A stretch of DNA of 64,000 nucleotides from Vicingaceae bacterium (GTDB lineage: Bacteria; Bacteroidota; Bacteroidia; Flavobacteriales_E; Vicingaceae), in NCBI GenBank assembly GCA_026003395.1, contig BPHE01000001.1:237577-301576 (forward strand), in the 5' to 3' direction. This document shows, piece by piece, positions 29,144 to 38,595 of the stretch. The notes under the pieces were generated by a model. That model searched no databases. It saw only the letters and a program-made list of their open reading frames with translations, and was not told the DNA's origin. A program made the position numbers and the translations under genes. Position 1 is the stretch's first letter. Each line of letters begins with the position of its first letter.

Positions 29144-31258
29144 TTATTTGTTTTTAAACACCTTTTGATAATCTTGTGAGATAGGTTTAAATGCCGTACG
29201 GCGATTTCTCTGATGTGCTTCTTCTTTTTCTTGTTCGGTAGCCATTTTTTCAATCTCACTATCCGGAATCAATGGTTCTGATTCTCCCAACCCAATAGGA
29301 TACAGTCGATCTCTGGGAATACCATGTGCTACCAGATAATCAACAACTGACTTCGCACGAGCGTTTGACAATCGCAAGTTGTATGATTCGCTACCCCGAC
29401 TGTCGGTGTGTGAACGTATCTCAATTACCAGGTTATCATTTAGTTTTAAAAACTCGATCAAATCATCCAGTATTTTTTTGGACTCGGGTCGCAAAGTAGC
29501 CTTGTCGAAGTCGTATTCTATACCCGGCAATTCGATTTCACCGGCAGGAATGGGTGAAAGATAGAAATCTTGAATAAAATGCTGGGATTCAGTAAGTCCT
29601 TTGGTGGATACGGCAGCTGCATCTCCAAAGAACTTTTTCTTTTGAGCTTTGATAAACAGCTCCCAATTGTGGCCCAATTCGGCCCTATATTCTCCATTTT
29701 CGTCGGTGGTAATAAAGAACGGTTCTAAATTGCCATCAACATCTTTGAAAGTAACCAACGCATTGGGTATGGGATCATTGGTTTCGGCATTGTAAACAAC
29801 TCCGCTAATACTAAATTTTAATTCCGGTTTGGTAAAACCATATATACGATAACAAAAATTGGTGCCCAGATAATTTTCATCACAGTTTTCACAAGGGTTT
29901 CTATCAGAAGTCAAGAAACCAAATTTTTGATCTTTGCTTAAAATAAAATAAAGGTCTTCTTTTGGCGAATTATAAGGTTTCCCAATGTTTTGAGGCAATG
30001 ACCAAACACTGTCTTCTTCGCTAAACATAGATCTGAAAATATCCTTGTTGCCATAGGATGGATGACCGTCAGAACTGAAAAACAAAGTTTTTGTATTATA
30101 GTGGAAAAAAGGAGCTACTTCATCTCCCGGAGTATTCACGGGTGGCCCTAAATTTACCGGATCGCTTAAGGACCCATATTCTCCAATTTTGCAATACCAA
30201 ATATCCATCCCTCCCATTCCTCCGGGCCGGTTGGACGAAAAAAACAACCATTCTCCATCTAACGAAACATAAGGATATGCAGAAACAAATCCTTCCACAT
30301 TTACTTTATTGCCCAATTTCATGGGTTGAAGCCATTTATCGGCAAAAAACTTGCTTGCATAGATGGCAATTTCTCCGGTCAAAGGATCTTTTCTAGAGAA
30401 AAATATCACCGATCTGTCAGCAGGCATAGAGGCACTACCTTCTATTTGATCGGAATTGATAGGTAAACCTAAATTTTCAATGTTCGATAGGCGGAATTTA
30501 TCATTGATCTCAATTTTGTATAGATCTGATAAAAAAACAGGATTTTGTTTCTTGGGATCATTTATTGTATTTTCTTTTCGTCCCGAACTGAAAATATATT
30601 CTTTTTCGTTGCCGTAAAACTGTAAAGCAAATGAAGATGTTCCGGCATTAATCAGACTGTCTAACATCCTTAACCCCACTTCAGTGTGATTTAATTCCGA
30701 ATTTTTATTTAAATAGCAGCCACCCATCAGGAGGTTGGCAAAACGGTCGGTCTCTTCATCTGTCTGAGTGGAGTTTTTACGAAAAATATCGATTTGTTCT
30801 AAAGCTTGATCGTATTTTCCATTTTGCATTAATGTTGCTGCATAATATAGGCGGGCTTTGGGGAATTGGGGGTCGTTCATTTGAACAGCTTTTTCATACC
30901 ATAATTCTGCTTTGATATAATCATTATTTCTCCGGTAAGATTCGGCCAGCATATTAACCACATAAGCATCGGTCGATTTTAAATTGTTTATGTTGTTTTG
31001 AGAATTAAAATTTGAACCGTCAACTTCTTTTTTTGAAAATTTGCCTTTGCCATATTTTACTTCATATGGAAAAACTGTTTCTTCATTTTTAAATTTTGAC
31101 GATTCGATGATTCTGGAGTAAAAATAAGCTGCAGAAGCATAATTACCATTTTTAAATGCAAGATCCCCTAATTCTATCAATTCTTTCTTGTTTTGGGACA
31201 ACAAAATATTGTTTAAAGCAACTAAAATTACTATAATGACAAACCTTCTGACGCTCAT
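29144..31258 (-). CDS. PorE-like OmpA-family protein with TPR and PD40 repeats
   Basis: Exported 704-aa envelope protein. Order of parts: signal peptide (to about residue 22), N-terminal TPR-like helices (to 210), a beta-propeller of PD40/WD40-like blades (ISSFFSRKDP-like and YVSLDGEWLFFSSNRPGGMGGMDIWYC, about 230-450), a carboxypeptidase-regulatory-like sandwich (ISGVVYNAETNDPIPNALVTF) and a C-terminal OmpA domain (EIRSHTDSRGSESYNLRLSNARAKSVVDYL). This is the PorE architecture that anchors the T9SS to peptidoglycan, also found on PorP/SprF-linked proteins. It follows the PorP/SprF gene by 2 bases. The ATG at 31258 is preferred to an in-frame TTG that overlaps the PorP/SprF stop. Confidence 0.87.
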   Translation of the reverse strand: MSVRRFVIIVILVALNNILLSQNKKELIELGDLAFKNGNYASAAYFYSRIIESSKFKNEETVFPYEVKYGKGKFSKKEVDGSNFNSQNNINNLKSTDAYVVNMLAESYRRNNDYIKAELWYEKAVQMNDPQFPKARLYYAATLMQNGKYDQALEQIDIFRKNSTQTDEETDRFANLLMGGCYLNKNSELNHTEVGLRMLDSLINAGTSSFALQFYGNEKEYIFSSGRKENTINDPKKQNPVFLSDLYKIEINDKFRLSNIENLGLPINSDQIEGSASMPADRSVIFFSRKDPLTGEIAIYASKFFADKWLQPMKLGNKVNVEGFVSAYPYVSLDGEWLFFSSNRPGGMGGMDIWYCKIGEYGSLSDPVNLGPPVNTPGDEVAPFFHYNTKTLFFSSDGHPSYGNKDIFRSMFSEEDSVWSLPQNIGKPYNSPKEDLYFILSKDQKFGFLTSDRNPCENCDENYLGTNFCYRIYGFTKPELKFSISGVVYNAETNDPIPNALVTFKDVDGNLEPFFITTDENGEYRAELGHNWELFIKAQKKKFFGDAAAVSTKGLTESQHFIQDFYLSPIPAGEIELPGIEYDFDKATLRPESKKILDDLIEFLKLNDNLVIEIRSHTDSRGSESYNLRLSNARAKSVVDYLVAHGIPRDRLYPIGLGESEPLIPDSEIEKMATEQEKEEAHQRNRRTAFKPISQDYQKVFKNK

Positions 31259-31260
31259 GT

Positions 31261-32253
31261 TTATAATTTTGGACAATTAATAACCGGATTTGGATTAAAT
31301 TTTCTTGGAATATAAGTTAATGAAACTTCAAAGCCACCTCTGGAATTTGTATAAGGCTGCAAAGAAGATGTATTAAAATCATAGCTCAGTCGCAAGGTGT
31401 AAGGGCCGTATTTGGCACCTATTTCCATGATTGCAGCATCTTTATTGCGATATGTAGGTCCGGCCAATAAATACAAATCGGCATTTTTGAAATAATATTG
31501 GAAAATAAGCGATGTGGTCAATTCAGAGTTGTTTTTTTGATACATATTTAAAAATTTTGGTAATATCTGTAAACGGTCAGTAATATTGGCTTTTACTCCA
31601 CCGTGAATGATATGTCGCATGGGCAATTTGTTGGAATTGCTGAAAAAAGTTTCTTTTGGCTCTGTAATATGATATGTCGTTATTCCAATGAACGGCAAAA
31701 GAAAAGCATCATTATTTCCAAAGAAATAAAGCAACCCGGCGCCTAAATCATAATTCATAAAAGCCGAGGAAGCAACATTTTCACCGGAAGAAACAGCTTG
31801 ATCAAAAGTGCCGCCATTGATGGGAACATATTGTGATTGGAAATACAACTTACCCATGTCTATGCTTTTTTGAAAACCTCCGGCCATTAAGCCGGGAGAA
31901 ATAAAATGCTTGCCCTCTTTGTCAAGCGTAAATGTGTAAGAAGCCGTGAAATATGCTGCCAACACATTATAATACCCTGCACCTGCATTTTGATTAAATA
32001 TCATCCCTCCAAATCCCCATTTCTTCACGGGCTTATCAAAGCTTAAAGCAAAGGTTGTGAAAGGACGTGTGGCTATTGCCCCCCATTGCGAGCGATAGTG
32101 TGCATGGAGACGATAATTTCCATTAAATTTTCCGGTAAGTGCAGGATTATGATATTGAGCTGCTGCATCATACTGTGATAAATGAAAATCTTGCGCATTT
32201 AAGTGAAAAGCCCCCAATATCAAAACAGGCAATAATAAGTACTTTTTTACCAT
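31261..32253 (-). CDS. PorP/SprF family type IX secretion membrane protein
   Basis: 330-aa outer-membrane beta-barrel. The signal peptide ends LNAQ, followed by DFHLSQYDAAAQYHNPALTGKF, the hallmark of the PorP/SprF family. Alternating aromatic strands run to the end. In this phylum such proteins pair with type B CTD cargo and are needed for its secretion or surface attachment (SprF with SprB is the known case). Here the cargo gene is immediately upstream (11-base gap) and the PorE-like gene immediately downstream, so this is a three-gene cargo-receptor-anchor unit. Confidence 0.93.
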   Translation of the reverse strand: MVKKYLLLPVLILGAFHLNAQDFHLSQYDAAAQYHNPALTGKFNGNYRLHAHYRSQWGAIATRPFTTFALSFDKPVKKWGFGGMIFNQNAGAGYYNVLAAYFTASYTFTLDKEGKHFISPGLMAGGFQKSIDMGKLYFQSQYVPINGGTFDQAVSSGENVASSAFMNYDLGAGLLYFFGNNDAFLLPFIGITTYHITEPKETFFSNSNKLPMRHIIHGGVKANITDRLQILPKFLNMYQKNNSELTTSLIFQYYFKNADLYLLAGPTYRNKDAAIMEIGAKYGPYTLRLSYDFNTSSLQPYTNSRGGFEVSLTYIPRKFNPNPVINCPKL

Positions 32254-32264
32254 AACAAATTAGT

Positions 32265-35200
32265 TTATCTTAATAATGTGACATCTCCTTTTAGTTCATA
32301 TTGTGAATCATCTAAAGTAACTGCTTTGATCGTATAAACATATACCCCCAATGGTTGTTCTATACCATCTTTTGTTCCATCCCATCCTTTTTTCTGTTCA
32401 TTACTTTCAAATATCAATAATCCCCAGTTATTGTAGATTTTAAATTCAAGTTGCTTGAAAGGTCCACCCAATACATATAAAACATCATTCAGTCCGTCTC
32501 CATTTGGAGAAAATGCATTTGGCAATTGAGGAGGCATATTGACAATAATCTCTTTACAAATACTGTCTTTACAGCCATAAATATCGGTTACTTCCAGACA
32601 AACGTCAAAATACCCGGTGGAGGTCCATTGATGGCTTGTGTTTTGGGTTTGAGAAGAATTACCGTCTCCAAAGGTCCAATACCATGAATATAATTCATCA
32701 TACGAAAGGTCGGTAAAATTCATGTCTTGCCCTATCTGAACAGACAAAGGGGTAAAGTTAAAATCGGCTACAGGAGGAGGCTGAATGCTAACGGTTTTGG
32801 TGACCGTATCTTTGCAGCCCTTGTCAGATGTAACAATTAAGGTAATTTGATACGCTGTATCCTGACCATAAGTATGTACAGGATTTTGTTGTGTAGAGCT
32901 ATTGCCATCTCCAAGATTCCAATACCAAGCAACAATTGAACCTGCTGCTATGGTTGTGGAATCCATTAAATGACTTTCCACATGCACACAAACACCATCA
33001 ACCGTGAAATTAGCAACAGGTTTCGGATACACTTGAACACTTTTTGTCACCGTATCGGAACAACCATTTGCAGAATTTACGACTAAGGATACGTTATAAT
33101 ATCCTTCGGTTGAATATACATGTGTAGTATTTGGACCCATGGCAGAACTGTTGTCACCAAAATTCCATTGCCAGGACACCAAAGGTGAGAATGATTGCGA
33201 AGCATCGTTAAAGGTCAAAGTATCTCCCGGACAAGCTTCTGTAAAAATAAAGTCAGCGTTTGGCGGAGGAATCAAGGTAATTTTGATGGTATCGATTTGT
33301 GTTTTACAACCACCATTATTTAATGATTGAAAAATTAATGTTACTTGCCCGTTATTATTATCATTGCTACCTGCTACATAAAATACATTTAAACCTGTGT
33401 CGGATGGCGTAAAATAACCATCACCCAATGTTTGCCAATATCCGTCTCCTGTTGTGGAATATGCATTCAATGCAATAAATTGATCACCGGCACAAGCAGT
33501 ATCGTTTGTGGTAATATATGCCACAGGCGGGTCAGAGAAATATATTTGAATTGTATCGTAATCTGCAGCGCAATTACCATTTCCAACAGAAGTTAAGATA
33601 ATGGTCACTTGTCCGGCTGCTGTGTCTTGTGAGCCCGGAATATATGTGGCATTTAAATCAAAAGAATTCGGATAAAAAATCCCATTACCCGATGTTGACC
33701 ACTGACCTCCGTATGCAGTCACCACAGTTCCGTTCAGCTGCACCCCGGAAGTATCTTTACAAACATAAATATCGTTTCCTGCATCAACCGATACACCATT
33801 GGTATATTGTATGATTAAAGTATCAAAATCTGCAGGACACAAACCATTTTGTGTCGTAGTCAATATCAATTGGGCAAAACCGTTTGATAATTGCGTAGGC
33901 GTTGGTGTGTAAGCTGCGTTTAAGGTAGATGAATTTGGCGAAAAGGTTCCGCTTCCAATCCATGTTCCACCACCGGCATTTAATACACTTCCATTTAAAT
34001 TGATCGTAGGATTGCTTATACAAGCAAAAGTATCTGCACCGGCATTGGCCACCGGCATACTTTGCACATACATGGTTTTGTATATAGTATCCGTACATCC
34101 TTGATTATTTTGAGCAACCAACATAACCTGGTAGGTTCCACCGGTGTTGTATGCATAAGTGGGATTCTGATTCAAAGACGTATTGCCATCACCAAAATCC
34201 CAATACCAACCGGTTACAGTGGAGTTAGGAGATGACGTGGAGTTATCAGTAAAAGTGACAGGTGTATTCACACAAACACTGTCATTGTATGAATAATCGG
34301 CATTGACATAAGATAAAGTTATCGTTTGATAAACAGTATCGGCGCAAGGTGTGCCATATTGAGCGATTAACATCACTGTGTATGTACCTAAAGAAGGGTA
34401 TGTATATGTAGGATTGACCTGGGTTGAATTGTCCGTAGTGGTATTAGGATCACCAAAATCCCAATAAAAAGAGTTGTTATTGATCGGAGTACTACAGTTA
34501 TTAAATTGCACAGCCATGCCTGCACAGGCATTTACCGGACAAATGGCTGCCTGTGGTATGGGGGGGCAGTTTAATACGTTAAATTGAAAGTCCCGGAGTA
34601 TTTCTCCAATTTTTACTCCATTTCTATATTCTTCACACTTTACGCCAACCACAAATTGCCCCAAAGTGGGAGGCACACCGGTTATCACTCCGGTTTGGGG
34701 ATTAATAGTAATTGCTCCGGGGCCTAGCGGATTATTGGCATTATATCCGGCTGCATAAGTTACAGGAGTAAACACGGGAGTGTTTCCTGACCATGTTGGT
34801 GCATTGTCATCATAAGGATTGTAAAAAGAATACACCAATGAGTCACCGTCGGCGTCAATGGCTCCATGGTCATATACCAAAGGCTGCCCTTGGCAAATAA
34901 AAACAGGAGGGAAATTTTTCCATGTCGGACTGCTATTGGTCAAGTAGATATTATTGTCAGGTATGTAAGTGTAAAAAGCATCACCTTGACTTCCGGGATA
35001 GGTCTAAGATTGACAATGACCAGCTTTCTACAACAATATGTATAATACAAATGATAACCCCCATTGTTGGGCGGAAGGTTATTAACAATTTTGGTATAAA
35101 TTGCTTCCTCTACACACACTCCCGGATTATAGGCGCAGGTATCTATAGGAGGATCCAAAATTTGCGTGGTTGTTAGTGGAATTGTGATATTTTTACTAGG

Positions 35201-35446
35201 GTTGAACGTAGCTCCATTTAACCCTCTTACTTGAATAGTGACAGAGCCCGGGAAATTGGCATTACCCGGCCCACAATCTCTGTAAAATTTAAAAGTTATT
35301 CGATAAGTGGCTCCCCCTAAATGTTCATAAGTCAACGATCCGCTTACTATGTGCGTGGCTCGAATGTTTAATGTAATTAAAATGAATGCGATTAAAGCTC
35401 CAGTTTTTTGCATTAAATTGGACAACATTTTATGATTTTTTAACAT
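32265..35446 (-). pseudogene. Large PKD-repeat surface protein with T9SS type B sorting domain, frameshifted
   Basis: Two adjacent minus-strand frames form one protein of about 1060 aa. The first (35446-34940) has a signal peptide and a conserved N-terminal domain (HIVSGSLTYEHLGGATY, CCRKLVIVNL). Near 34995, at a CCC run on the coding strand, the frame must shift by one base (one base missing) to continue into the second frame with GDAFYTYIPDNNIYLTNSSPTW. Beyond lie five PKD domains (WDFGDGNTS-type) and three Ig-like repeats, then the gliding-motility-associated type B domain (NAFSPNGDGLNDVLYV to PLGVYVYTIKA). An adhesin role is likely. Either a recent null allele or a base error. Confidence 0.75.
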
Positions 35447-35447
35447 T

Positions 35448-35455
35448 CAAAGATA
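35448..35455 (-). promoter_or_regulatory. -7 box of the type B cargo operon
   Basis: TATCTTTG on the minus strand fits TAnnTTTG, directly upstream of the first ATG of the three-gene T9SS unit. Confidence 0.4.
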
Positions 35456-35527
35456 ATATGTTTTTTTAAAAACAGGCATCAAAAATTATTTTTTTTAATT
35501 TTTATTTTTTTTGTTGTGAATGTTTTT

Positions 35528-35535
35528 TATTTTTG
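35528..35535 (+). promoter_or_regulatory. -7 box of the SBBP cargo gene
   Basis: TATTTTTG fits TAnnTTTG and ends 21 bases before the start codon. The surroundings are T-rich, so chance matches are easier here. Confidence 0.35.
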
Positions 35536-35556
35536 AAAAACTAATTTAATGTAAAT

Positions 35557-38109
35557 ATGATGAGTAAATTTATCGCTAGATTTTATATCTTATTTATAAT
35601 TGTTTCTTTTTCTAAACTTAATGCCCAAGTTAATTTCCTTTGGGAAAAGCGATATACTAGCAGCGGAAACAATCAAGATTACGGTAAAGCCATAGCAGTG
35701 GATGCTTCCGGCAATGTATATGTGACCGGTACGGCTTGGGACAATTCATCAAGTAGCTATAACATTGTTACCATCAAATACAATGCTTTGGGTGTACAAC
35801 AATGGATACATTCATATAACGGCACGGCAAATGGCATTGACGAAGGAAGAGATATTGTGGTGGATGCCAATGGATTTGTTTATGTGACCGGCTACACCAC
35901 CAACACTTCAAGTTCTGCGGATTTTATCACATTAAAATTAGATAATAACGGCAACCTGGTATGGTCAAAAACGTATAATGGTTCCGGGAATCAATTTGAT
36001 GAAGCTTATGCCCTTTTTGTGGATGGAGCCGGAAATGTGTATGTTACCGGAACCGCATATATGGGCAGTACACCTCAAAACGATATTGTTACCATTAAAT
36101 ACAACTCATCGGGAAATGTATTGTGGACGGCTACGCATAATGGTAATAACGGCAATGATGCCGGGTTGGATATCACGGTCGATGCCAGTGGCAATGTTTA
36201 TGTTTGTGGCTACAGATTTACAAGCGGCCAGGACCTTAATATGGTAACCATAAAGTATAACTCTTCAGGATCCCAACAATGGATGGCACAATATAATTCT
36301 GCTGCCAATCTTTTTGATATTGCCAAAAAAATTACTTTAGATGCGTCAGGCAATGTTTATGTTACCGGGTCGGGATATGGCGGATTGTTATATGATAATG
36401 ACGTAGTAACCATTAAATACAGCAATAGCGGAACACAATTATGGGCAAAAAGATATGATGGCCCCGCCAATGAAGAAGACAATGGCTATGACCTTAAAGT
36501 AGATGCAAATGGCAACGTATATGTAGCCGGAAGAAGTTTTGGAATAAACAATGAAGGATACAATTGGCTGGTTATTCGCTATGATCCCAATGGAAATATT
36601 GTTTGGAAAGATGAATATAATGGTCCCGGAGGGGCTTATGACGAAGCCAATAGCCTGGAGTTATCGTCAACGGGCTTTTTATATGTCACCGGTTACAGTG
36701 TAGGAAATGGTACTAATAATGATTATCTGACTATTAAATATGACACAAGCTCAAATATTCATCTTTGGGAAGCACGTTTTAATGGTCCTGCCAATAACAG
36801 TGACCAGGCCTATGCCATGGCTATCGACAACAACGAATATATTTATGTAACCGGAACATCAAAAGATCCTTCCTCCGGGCAAGATTATTCTACCATTAAA
36901 TGGTGCCAATTTGAGGTGGACGCAGGCCCATCAACATTGGCAATTTGTGCCGGAGACAGCATTCAATTAAATGCTCAATCAACAGGTGGCTTGTCTTACA
37001 GCTGGTCTCCGGCAACAGGTCTTAGTAATCCCAATATAGCCAATCCATGGGCAAAACCTCTCACTACCACAACTTATGTAGTCACCTCTCTTAATTCTGC
37101 CGGCTGCCAAGATGTCGATAGCATCACCATCATTGTCAATTCTTTACCCAATGGGTCTATTAATACCTCAGGCCCAACATCATTTTGCCAGGGAGATTCT
37201 GTAGTTCTATATACCAATGCTACAGGCACCATTACATGGCTTCCGGGTAACCAAAATACTACAAGTATCACTGTATACAACAGTGGCACATATACTTTAA
37301 TGGTTACCGATAGCAACAATTGTTCTGCTTCTTCCCAAATTCAGGTCACTGTATATCCTTTACCGAATGTTAATGCCGGATCCGACACTTCTGTTTGCAA
37401 AGGATATCAAGTACAACTCAATGCTTCAGGTGCTGTAAATTATAGTTGGAACAATTCCTCCACATTATCCAATCCCAATATTCCCAATCCATTTGCTTTT
37501 CCCAGCACCACAACCACTTATGTTGTAACCGGTACCGATGCCAATGGCTGCAGCAACTCCGATACGGTAAAAGTTACTGTGAACCCAACTCCTAAATCAC
37601 ATTTTCTTATCACCGACGATACTGTCATTATCAGCATTAACCCAAATGTAGGATTCCTTAACATGAGTTCCGGATATACCTCATTCCTATGGAATTTTGG
37701 CGATGGAAATACTTCCACCCAGATGAATCCTAATCATCCTTACACATCTCCTGGCATTTATACGGCACAACTAATAACTTATAACAACAATTGCACAGAC
37801 ACTGCCGACACAATAATTTATGTTTTTCAGTATCCTCTTTCAGTCAATAATTTACAAAACAATATGTCTTTCAATCTATTTCCCGTACCGGTCAATGACA
37901 TATTGAATATAGAACTTCCATATAACTTGCCAAATAATGCTACTATTCGTATATACTCTATGGATGGCAAATTAACGAAATCGTTCAATCTCTTACCTTC
38001 AAATACAAAAACATTCCCAATTGAATTAAATGATATGCCACCCGGTTTATATTTATTAGAGTTTACCGATAAGGAAACGCTATATAGAAAATCATTTTTA
38101 AAACAATAA
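35557..38109 (+). CDS. SBBP beta-propeller surface protein with T9SS type A sorting domain
   Basis: 850-aa secreted protein. After the signal peptide (ends LNAQ) come eight SBBP repeats of about 50 residues with the core DASGNVYVTGT, likely folding as a beta-propeller (to about residue 450). Two or three Ig-like repeats follow, starting CAGDSIQLNAQ, CQGDSVVL and CKGYQVQLNAS, then one PKD domain (FLWNFGDGNTSTQMNP) and a type A C-terminal domain (LFPVPVNDILNIEL, PPGLYLLEF, FLKQ). It is exported by the type IX system. Ligand unknown; adhesion or substrate binding is plausible. Divergent from the type B cargo operon. Confidence 0.88.
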   Translation: MMSKFIARFYILFIIVSFSKLNAQVNFLWEKRYTSSGNNQDYGKAIAVDASGNVYVTGTAWDNSSSSYNIVTIKYNALGVQQWIHSYNGTANGIDEGRDIVVDANGFVYVTGYTTNTSSSADFITLKLDNNGNLVWSKTYNGSGNQFDEAYALFVDGAGNVYVTGTAYMGSTPQNDIVTIKYNSSGNVLWTATHNGNNGNDAGLDITVDASGNVYVCGYRFTSGQDLNMVTIKYNSSGSQQWMAQYNSAANLFDIAKKITLDASGNVYVTGSGYGGLLYDNDVVTIKYSNSGTQLWAKRYDGPANEEDNGYDLKVDANGNVYVAGRSFGINNEGYNWLVIRYDPNGNIVWKDEYNGPGGAYDEANSLELSSTGFLYVTGYSVGNGTNNDYLTIKYDTSSNIHLWEARFNGPANNSDQAYAMAIDNNEYIYVTGTSKDPSSGQDYSTIKWCQFEVDAGPSTLAICAGDSIQLNAQSTGGLSYSWSPATGLSNPNIANPWAKPLTTTTYVVTSLNSAGCQDVDSITIIVNSLPNGSINTSGPTSFCQGDSVVLYTNATGTITWLPGNQNTTSITVYNSGTYTLMVTDSNNCSASSQIQVTVYPLPNVNAGSDTSVCKGYQVQLNASGAVNYSWNNSSTLSNPNIPNPFAFPSTTTTYVVTGTDANGCSNSDTVKVTVNPTPKSHFLITDDTVIISINPNVGFLNMSSGYTSFLWNFGDGNTSTQMNPNHPYTSPGIYTAQLITYNNNCTDTADTIIYVFQYPLSVNNLQNNMSFNLFPVPVNDILNIELPYNLPNNATIRIYSMDGKLTKSFNLLPSNTKTFPIELNDMPPGLYLLEFTDKETLYRKSFLKQ

Positions 38110-38115
38110 GAGCCG

Positions 38116-38490
38116 GTGTTAACCCCCAGAAATAGTAAAGTGCTGATATTAGGTGCCTCTCCAAACCCTTCACGTTATGCCAACCGCGCCATGAAACAAT
38201 TATTGTATCATGGCTACGATGTTTACGGCATTGCCAAAAAGGAGTTTCATATTGAAAAGGTTACCATATTTTCAAAACCCCAGAAAATAGACAATGTACA
38301 CACCATAACAATATACTTATCTCCCGTGAATCAAGCAGAATATTTTGATTATATCAAACAAATTAAACCCCAACGTGTAATTTTTAATCCGGGAACGGAA
38401 AACGTAAAACTTGAGCAAGAACTACAAAAAGAAGAAATACCATACATCCGGGCTTGCACCCTGGTATTGTTATCCACCGGACAGTTTTAA
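38116..38490 (+). CDS. CoA-binding domain protein
   Basis: 124-aa single-domain Rossmann-like protein of the CoA-binding (YccU-like) family. VLILGASPNPSRYANRAMKQLLYHGYDVYGI is the nucleotide-binding segment, followed by FNPGTENVKLEQELQKEEIPYIRACTLVLL, whose NPG..N and late Cys are family features. The GTG at 38116 is the best start, since no in-frame ATG precedes the glycine-rich motif. It begins 6 bases after the SBBP cargo gene. Molecular role not known. Confidence 0.85.
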   Translation: MLTPRNSKVLILGASPNPSRYANRAMKQLLYHGYDVYGIAKKEFHIEKVTIFSKPQKIDNVHTITIYLSPVNQAEYFDYIKQIKPQRVIFNPGTENVKLEQELQKEEIPYIRACTLVLLSTGQF

Positions 38491-38510
38491 AACTATTTGA
38501 TAAGGAGTAG

Positions 38511-38584
38511 TCGGGATGACTGGACTCGAACCAGCGACCCCCACGTCCCGAACGTGGTGCGCTACCAACTGCGCTACATCCCGA
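38511..38584 (-). tRNA. tRNA-Pro (anticodon CGG)
   Basis: 74-nt cloverleaf on the minus strand. Acceptor TCGGGAT/ATCCCGA, D arm GCGC..GCGC, anticodon stem CCACG/CGTGG with loop TTCGGGA, T arm CTGG/CCAG with TTCGAGT. The CCA end is not encoded (CTA follows). It lies between murB and the CoA-binding gene. Confidence 0.95.
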
Positions 38585-38595
38585 TGGTTGCAAAA

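Noticed and set aside
29050-29259. Minus-strand 69-aa ORF downstream of gmhA
   Set aside because: It overlaps the 3' end of the PorE-like gene in another frame and has no domain or plausible start.
34940-35446. 168-aa ORF as a complete short secreted protein
   Set aside because: Its last 20 or so residues are out of character, and the natural continuation of the domain lies in the neighbouring frame; it is the N-terminal piece of the frameshifted PKD-repeat protein.
35557-38109. Possible DNA repeat array or CRISPR-like structure
   Set aside because: The periodicity is of protein repeats (SBBP and Ig-like) in an open frame, with diverged DNA and no uniform spacers.
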